A stretch of DNA of 12,734 nt from Stramenopiles sp. TOSAG23-3 (Eukaryota; Sar): NCBI GenBank assembly GCA_900128585.1, contig LT642664.1, positions 1-12,734 on the forward strand. The letters run 5' to 3'. The position numbers were made by a program, and so were the translations under genes. Below the pieces are notes generated by a model that saw nothing but the letters and a program-made list of their open reading frames with translations, was not told the DNA's origin and made no database searches. Positions 1-4,679 of the stretch are shown here, piece by piece. How positions within the stretch are numbered: position 1 is the stretch's first letter; each line of letters starts with the position of its first letter.

Positions 1-479
1 AAGCAATGCAAGCACGCACGCACCCCCCTCCTCTTCAGTGAAAGAAAGAAATAACGGTTCAAAGAAAGAAAGAAACAGCGGATGAAGATACAGCGTACGT
101 AACTTGCGTCCATTCTGTTTCTTCTTCTTCTTCTCTTTTCTTTTCATCTAAATATACTAAATACATTTGTTTCTCTCTAATTCTTTTTTTCTTTTCATCT
201 GGGTTGGTTGATCATCGGTGGTTGTGGTTGGTTCGTCGTTAGTTGTTGTTGTTGTTTTTTTTTTTTTAAATTTCATTATTGGGTCTCTATTCTGTGTCCT
301 CCTATAACCCCCCGGTACTTATTAATATTAATACATGTTGGACAACAGGAAGAAGAAGATTCATGCCTTGGTAACAGAAAAGCAAGGTTTCAAAGTTGGT
401 AGTGAAAGAATTAAAAAAAGAAAAGATGACTGAAGAACCATACTGTACCCTTATAAAGCAAATACTTGGGTTCCGATTA

Positions 480-500
480 AGAAAGGAAGAAAGAAAGAAA

Positions 501-552
<52 letters not shown>

Positions 553-579
553 GAAAGAAAGAAGAAAGAAAGAAAGAGA
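480..579. repeat. GAAA tetranucleotide microsatellite
   Basis: About 100 bases of nearly pure GAAA repeats, interrupted by GGAA, CAAA and one GAA unit. The interruptions suggest an old, slowly decaying array. All purines are on the + strand. Confidence 0.9.
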
Positions 580-684
580 AGAGATCGTCATTGGTTCTAA
601 CATAATTAATCGATGATGATTATATTTAAACTCATTCATCCTCGTATGATTCCAATGTACAATAATTACCATAATATCTAACAA

Positions 685-739
685 TTCCTTCCTTCCTTCC
701 TTCTCTTCCTTCTCTTCCTTCCTTCCTTCCTTCCTTCTT
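685..739. repeat. CCTT tetranucleotide microsatellite
   Basis: A run of CCTT units interrupted twice by CTCTT. All pyrimidines are on the + strand, the opposite strand bias to the GAAA array about 105 bases upstream. Confidence 0.9.
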
Positions 740-1165
740 CGAAATAAATAATTGATACATTTTTTTCTTTCATTTTTTCTTTCAGTGTTTCTTCATCAAG
801 GATTATTAAAAAATGTGATTTTTTTTTTAAGTAGTCCGTTTTAGCTTTCTTCTATATCACTTGTTAAAATATACTAAAAGTGTCAATGATGAATCATTTT
901 AACATTGTTGTGGATCCCTCGTAGATCTTATATAGTACGTATATTAAGGTATAATATTATTGTAGTTTTATTTATTGAGGTGATGATTGGGTGGGTGCGT
1001 GCGCTGCTGACTCCAAGAAGAGAAAAAATATTATTATTAATTAAAAAAAAAGAAATAAAAAAAAGGTTTGGTTTGTTGGGTGTTTGTGTTGGCCAATTAT
1101 GATTTGGTGGAATATCTTTAGGATGTGGATAAACATAATATTTCAACGTTATCCTAAAAAGTTAA

Positions 1166-1268
1166 GTAAGAACGTTTTTGAACCGTCGAAGCGACAACAG
1201 AACAGGACCAATTAATTAATTAATAGCACTGATAATCGTCCACATCCACCCACGACTATTTTCTTGCA
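1166..1268 (+). promoter_or_regulatory. possible 5'-UTR intron ahead of the GST start
   Basis: A GTAAG donor-like sequence at 1166-1170 and a pyrimidine-rich TTTTCTTGCAG acceptor ending at 1268 bracket about 103 bases. A CTGAT branch-like site lies near 1229-1233. The acceptor ends two bases before the ATG at 1271. This is a pattern match only; no transcript evidence is available and the donor choice is uncertain. Confidence 0.25.
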
Positions 1269-1270
1269 GA

Positions 1271-2014
1271 ATGAGCACCACGTACGAACTTTACTATTGG
1301 GGAGGCAATTTTGCCGGCCGCGGGGAATACGTCAGGTTAATGCTTCACCTGTCCGGGGAGACATGGCGGGATGTTGGAAGGGAAGAAGGGTCCGGAAAAG
1401 TCATCCCATACATCAGGAGCAAGCAGCCTGATGGGAGTTACCCAGTCTGCTTTCCCCCGATCTTGAAGCACGGCGACATTGTCCTGAACCAGCTGCCTGC
1501 CATCCTTGTCTACTTGGGCAAAAAGCAGGGAATGTTCCCGGACGACGCGCTCGAGGCAGCGCGCGCCATGCAAATTGCACTGTCTGCACTGGATGCCCTG
1601 TCCGGCGCCGAGCATGCTTACCACCCTGTGAATGGGCGGGATGCGTACGCCAACCAGGTCAAGGAAGCCGAAGTTACCATTGCTACCTTCATGGCCAACC
1701 GGCTCCCAATCTTCTTGGAGTTCCTCGAAAAGGCATTGCTGATGAATGGCAACGGGACGGGGTTCTACGTAGGAGACGCCATGACCATTGCGGACATTGT
1801 TGTTTACAACTTTATCCGGGGGTACAGGTCAAGCCAACGGGAGCATTTCAAAACCAACGACACCATTCCTTCCATCAAAGCCTTCATGGACAGGATGGAC
1901 ACGGATGAAAAAATCAAGTCATTCTTGGATTCTGACCGCTGCACCAAAATGGAAGATCCGAACAACACACCTTTGTCCAAATCTCCACTCGTACAAGTCA
2001 ATAGTTTCATGTAA
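1271..2014 (+). CDS. cytosolic glutathione S-transferase-like protein (sigma-like N-terminal domain)
   Basis: A 247-residue protein with the two-domain layout of cytosolic GSTs, which conjugate glutathione to electrophiles. The N-terminal thioredoxin-like domain (about 5-85) opens YELYYW...GRGEYVR; by alignment with sigma-class enzymes Tyr9 takes the place of the catalytic Tyr. The PPIL segment (62-65) carries the expected cis-Pro. The all-helical C-terminal domain (about 95-225) has the family N-capping box, GDAMTIAD (168-175). One oddity is that the glutathione-contacting [EQ]-[ST] pair reads Gln74-Leu75, so the usual Ser/Thr is absent. The ATG is the first after an in-frame TAA at 1217. 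Length is slightly above the usual 200-230 because of a short polar C-terminal tail. Base composition is less GC-rich than the other host genes here. The family call is firm; class and substrate are not. Confidence 0.88.
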   Translation: MSTTYELYYWGGNFAGRGEYVRLMLHLSGETWRDVGREEGSGKVIPYIRSKQPDGSYPVCFPPILKHGDIVLNQLPAILVYLGKKQGMFPDDALEAARAMQIALSALDALSGAEHAYHPVNGRDAYANQVKEAEVTIATFMANRLPIFLEFLEKALLMNGNGTGFYVGDAMTIADIVVYNFIRGYRSSQREHFKTNDTIPSIKAFMDRMDTDEKIKSFLDSDRCTKMEDPNNTPLSKSPLVQVNSFM

Positions 2015-2120
2015 AAAAAGCACAGAAAAGGAGCGGAAGAAAAGAGAAAACCGGTTGTTCTTCGAATCGAAAAGGAGGTGTGGTCGGTGAATACCAAGAA
2101 GTATAATATAATTAAAATCA

Positions 2121-2126
2121 AATAAA
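2121..2126 (+). terminator. AATAAA polyadenylation signal of the GST gene
   Basis: A canonical AATAAA about 107 bases after the GST stop codon, in AT-rich DNA. It is the only textbook signal noted downstream of a gene in the window. Confidence 0.5.
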
Positions 2127-2128
2127 AC

Positions 2129-2146
2129 AAAAAGTTGGCACTTTTT
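2129..2146. repeat. 7-bp perfect hairpin with 4-base loop
   Basis: AAAAAGT (2129-2135) pairs with ACTTTTT (2140-2146) around a TGGC loop. It lies directly after the GST AATAAA and just before the AT-rich open frame, so it may belong to GST 3'-end formation or mark the left edge of the unusual block. Confidence 0.5.
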
Positions 2147-2151
2147 AGTAA

Positions 2152-2997
2152 TTAATTAAAGTCTCTCTTCCTCGTGTAAGTACCGTGAAAATTTATGCCG
2201 CTGTTTACTTGCCAATTGGAATCTTGACCAGAACTTGGGGAGGATCTGCACTAGGAGGAGATAGGAAAAACAAAATATATAGTATGTTTTATGGTATTGC
2301 AAATCAAATACCAAATAACCCACTTTCTTTTACTCTTGCAAGCCTTGAAAAAGCCATCTCTGATGGGGTGTTTATGAAATCTACCATAACAGGAACAAAG
2401 TTGCCTAACCCAATAAATCAATTAAAGGCAGTAACAAAACCTTTTACTAGTGGCAATAACAAACCACCTCCCCGCATCCCGCTCACTCAATATACAGTTC
2501 GACAAAACGAAAATGCAGCACAAAATAATGCCGTCAGACGGCAAGCGATGCAACAAGCTCGAACGCAATTGCGAGGTAGAATTGCTGTTTCTCAACGTCC
2601 AAATGTTTTACGTAGAGAAGTACAAACAAACATAAAACAAATGGCTGGTGAGATGGCAGTTAAAAGAAATATTCGCCGTTACGACGAAACGAGAGGATTT
2701 TCTCCAGCTCCTCATAACTTACAACCAAAAAAAGAACCATCTCGAAAAGAAAGAATAGAAGATTTAAGAACACAAATAGATGCGGAGAGAATAAAATTTG
2801 ACGAATTGGCTACGAGGGTTCAATCGGTTATAGATAAAAAGAAAGAAAAAAAAGAAACGACTGATAAACGGAGACATACTACTCCTGGAACAGCAGTTCA
2901 ACCTTCGAGAGAGCCAGGCAAACCAGCTCGAAGAAGACGCTTAATTATGAATAGTGATGTTAAAAAAGATACTCCAGAAACTAAAATTAAAGATTAA
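2152..2997 (+). CDS. 5'-incomplete AT-rich reading frame, basic coiled-coil protein of unknown function
   Basis: The frame is open from a TAA at 2149 to the stop at 2997. The first in-frame ATG is 2284, but the codons before it (from about 2185, KIYAAVYLPIG) already look like protein, so the original N-terminus is probably missing or in another exon. The first 65 residues or so from 2185 look globular. The rest is Pro/Gln/Arg/Lys-rich and probably disordered, with a likely coiled coil (about 188-220, IEDLRTQI...FDELATRV) and a strongly basic C-terminus (RKRR-like runs near 228 and 249). Codons are A/T-rich (AAA, AGA, ATA), unlike every host gene here. The YAAVYLP segment faintly recalls the region after transglycosylase domains in phage virion proteins, but this is too weak for a name. 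A virion or DNA-binding protein fragment is possible. Function unknown. Confidence 0.5.
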   Translation, partial: LIKVSLPRVSTVKIYAAVYLPIGILTRTWGGSALGGDRKNKIYSMFYGIANQIPNNPLSFTLASLEKAISDGVFMKSTITGTKLPNPINQLKAVTKPFTSGNNKPPPRIPLTQYTVRQNENAAQNNAVRRQAMQQARTQLRGRIAVSQRPNVLRREVQTNIKQMAGEMAVKRNIRRYDETRGFSPAPHNLQPKKEPSRKERIEDLRTQIDAERIKFDELATRVQSVIDKKKEKKETTDKRRHTTPGTAVQPSREPGKPARRRRLIMNSDVKKDTPETKIKD

Positions 2998-3064
2998 TTC
3001 GGGTTTTTCTTTAGAAAAAAATGTTATGTTATATTGAGAAGTTTTGTCACCTCTCCCTTGATTT

Positions 3065-3081
3065 CAGTGTGTGGGACACTG
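3065..3081. terminator. small hairpin between facing frames (first)
   Basis: CAGTGT (3065-3070) pairs with ACACTG (3076-3081) around a GTGGG loop. It lies in the 129-base gap between the stop codons of two facing reading frames, where 3'-end signals for both strands would be expected. Confidence 0.4.
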
Positions 3082-3101
3082 CCATTTTTATTAATTTATA
3101 C

Positions 3102-3118
3102 TAAGGCATATTGCCTTA
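3102..3118. terminator. small hairpin between facing frames (second)
   Basis: TAAGGCA (3102-3108) pairs with TGCCTTA (3112-3118) around a TAT loop, flanked by AT-rich DNA. It is the second palindrome in the same 129-base gap, nearer the minus-strand stop at 3127. Its place fits a bidirectional 3'-end signal. Confidence 0.45.
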
Positions 3119-3126
3119 TTTATTGA

Positions 3127-3408
3127 TTACGTCATTTTAAATTGCCAAATAGTCTTCGTGTACTTACGGATTACGGGCGTAATTTTCGTGCTTTTCTCTT
3201 TTTGTTTTGCTTCGTACTCGTCCCACGTCCAGACACCTCCCTTACTGCCGTCAATGTTTCTTGAACAAATCGGGTAAATAAAGACTTCGCTTGGTTTTAG
3301 GCAATCGTCGTTTAGATTGCTCGCCCATTTCAACAAATAAAATAGCGGAATATACTGCAGCACGAAGGATGCAATACTGAGAGGTCGAGCCTCCGTCAAT
3401 CGAATCAA
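3127..3408 (-). pseudogene. ATG-less downstream frame, probable frameshifted 3' part of the Cys-rich gene
   Basis: About 93 codons are open on the minus strand, with no ATG except one two codons before the end. The frame can be entered only at a TTG (3408) that overlaps the TGA stop (3407-3405) of the upstream Cys-rich frame; a stop in this frame sits at 3420-3418. The product has one hydrophobic stretch near its start (SIASFVLQYIPLFYLLKWA), which could be a membrane helix, then a WTWDEYEA motif and a basic C-terminus. A one-base slip (-1) would join it to the upstream frame to give about 249 residues. The lack of a start codon makes a frameshifted or degraded gene more likely than an independent gene. 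A programmed slip is not excluded, though no classic X-XXY-YYZ site is visible at the junction. Confidence 0.45.
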
Positions 3409-3875
3409 CGGATCATTTCAATATCCCCAGGTGGAGACCCTGCGGGAGCCACTTGAGTAAGACCATCCATAAAGACTGGCCCATTGAACAAACCGCCATG
3501 CTTAACGTCACAGAAAATACCATAAAGTCCACATGTGGCCTCATCCAAAATCCAATCTTTGGTATGTCCGCATCCTGTTCCACAATGTTCTTTACTGCAC
3601 GGCTTGTACTTTTTGCTTTTTTGCCTTATGACCTCTTGTTTCACATCTTTCCCCGTGAACTTGTCTTTCAACCCTTCGGGAGGATCTTCGCCGGGATAAA
3701 GCTCACAGCAGCAGAAAATAACGCCCCACGACTCTGGGATTCCAATTGCAGTATTCAATGTACCAAACATTGTACAATAACAGCAACACCATAAAGTCTT
3801 GTAAGCACAACCGTTGCCGCATTTCTCATGAGCCCAACGGGTGTATTTTGCACGGACACAATTTTGGATAGTCAT
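3405..3875 (-). CDS. cysteine-rich protein with duplicated CGxGC motif, function unknown
   Basis: A 156-residue frame starting at a good ATG (3875). It contains about 15 cysteines, including CCCYC (30-34) and CCC (55-57). A short motif occurs twice: EKCGNGC (17-23) and EHCGTGC (96-102), each followed by aromatic or His residues and a Trp six to seven residues on (W29, W108). This points to an internal duplication of roughly 80 residues. The spacing suggests metal binding or disulphide bonding; no signal peptide is evident, and the stretch 35-60 is only mildly hydrophobic. The C-terminus runs into a TGA that overlaps the entry point of the following frame. Base composition lies between that of the host genes and the facing AT-rich frame. 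A TCTA lies about 25-28 bases upstream of the ATG. I do not recognise the family. Confidence 0.55.
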   Translation of the reverse strand: MTIQNCVRAKYTRWAHEKCGNGCAYKTLWCCCYCTMFGTLNTAIGIPESWGVIFCCCELYPGEDPPEGLKDKFTGKDVKQEVIRQKSKKYKPCSKEHCGTGCGHTKDWILDEATCGLYGIFCDVKHGGLFNGPVFMDGLTQVAPAGSPPGDIEMIR

Positions 3876-3990
3876 AGACAGTTTTTAAATGAAATATTAG
3901 AGGTAGTGTTGGAAAGCTTTGGAATTCTTTTTGACGTGTCTCAATGTAGCGCTTCGAACCATAAGGGGAAAATGTGATCGGAGCATAGCG

Positions 3991-4081
3991 GTACATTTAA
4001 TGAAAGTGTTGAGTGTTGACACAAGTGTAAAACGATTATGTACATTTAATGAAAGTGTAGACACAAGTGTAAAACGATTAT
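3991..4081 (+). repeat. two-copy tandem duplication, 49 and 42 bp
   Basis: Copy one covers 3991-4039 and copy two 4040-4081. Both begin GTACATTTAATGAAAGTGT and end ACACAAGTGTAAAACGATTA followed by T. They differ only by seven extra bases in the middle of copy one, and the sequence after copy two starts a third unit (GTACA) before diverging. Identity outside the indel is complete, so the duplication is recent or maintained. Confidence 0.9.
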
Positions 4082-4170
4082 GTACACCATAAATATAACG
4101 ATATTATTATTAAGATAACTAACTTATAAATAATTATTAAGAAAATCTGAAACTCCCGTGAATGGTTAGT

Positions 4171-4234
4171 TAAAAAATCCACCTCCTCCTTCTAGCAAGG
4201 TATTATTATAGCAGCAGGGAGGAGGCATTTTTTA
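4171..4234. repeat. imperfect inverted repeat (8 + 8 bp stem)
   Basis: TAAAAAAT (4171-4178) pairs with ATTTTTTA (4227-4234), and CCTCCTCC (4182-4189) pairs with GGAGGAGG (4218-4225). The arms are interrupted by CCA on the left against a single C on the right. The loop is 28 bases (4190-4217). It could be a folded RNA element, the remains of a small transposon, or a 3'-end signal. Confidence 0.65.
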
Positions 4235-4586
4235 TATAGGATATTATGTTACAAGAAGAAGAAGAAGAAGTACAAAAAAAAATAATTATCATTGAATTTT
4301 ATTATTATTTTATTATTTATTATTATGCGAAAAACTAAGAAAATGTTCAGAGGGACTTCTGAGAGATAGATAATTAGATTGAACGTAGTACGTTGTGCGA
4401 AGAAGTTGATCGATAGTGTTGTTCAGTTAGCCCCTGTGTTGGAGTTCTTGGGCACACGACAGGCGTTGGGTGTTGGGTGCGTACGGTGTGTTGTAGTCGG
4501 GTCGATTTGGTCTTGGTGTGGCGCATGTTATAGAGATAGGTAGGGACATACACGCATATATACATATAGTTAGTTGGTTGGTCGGT

Positions 4587-4618
4587 GGTTTTCGTTTCGT
4601 TTCGTTCCGTTCCGTTCC
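4587..4618 (+). repeat. GTTTC/GTTCC pentanucleotide tract
   Basis: Consecutive GTTTC-type units followed by GTTCC-type units lie about 60-90 bases before the WD40-TRAF start codon, inside its pyrimidine-rich leader. Confidence 0.7.
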
Positions 4619-4679
4619 TTACCCTTTTCCTTTCAGCTCTCCTCCTTTCGTTTAGAATCATACTACGCTCGTGCACACG

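Larger units (their letters stand above)
1..1270. other. AT-rich non-coding region upstream of the GST gene
   Basis: No credible gene is seen here. The stretch is dominated by simple repeats: GAAA near 40-76, CTT/CTTTT near 119-200, a long GAAA array near 480-579 and a CCTT array near 685-739, with poly-A/T runs between. The longest open frames are translations of the microsatellites (Lys/Arg/Glu or Phe/Leu/Ser runs) and begin without a convincing ATG. The last 120 bases hold an AATT-repeated tract near 1210-1224 and a polypyrimidine-CAG sequence just before the GST start. Confidence 0.7.
3876..4679. other. intergenic region with tandem duplication, inverted repeat and microsatellites
   Basis: No gene is seen. 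The left part carries a two-copy tandem duplication (3991-4081). The middle has a large imperfect inverted repeat (4171-4234), an AAG run (4253-4270) and an ATT-rich run (about 4297-4324). The right part is the presumed promoter and 5' UTR of the WD40-TRAF gene: a TATA-like ATATATACATATA near 4555-4567, a pentanucleotide tract near 4587-4618 and a pyrimidine tract ending TTTCAG at 4636. Confidence 0.6.

Noticed and set aside
396-684. Open frames through the GAAA array on both strands
   Set aside because: Their products are just translated microsatellite (Lys/Arg/Glu and Phe/Leu/Ser runs) with no other coding signal.
2450-2635. 61-codon + strand frame inside the AT-rich frame
   Set aside because: It lies wholly within the longer frame, in another phase, with no independent support.
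3453-3794. 113-codon + strand frame opposite the Cys-rich gene
   Set aside because: The minus-strand frame is longer and has a structured Cys motif repeated twice; this one shows no pattern.
3945-3975. GGTTCGAAGC on the minus strand resembling a tRNA T-loop
   Set aside because: The flanking bases do not form a T-stem, and no D-arm, anticodon arm or acceptor stem could be placed around it.
3991-4081. Repeat pair considered as a CRISPR-like array
   Set aside because: Only two units lie directly end to end with no unique spacers, in a eukaryotic setting.
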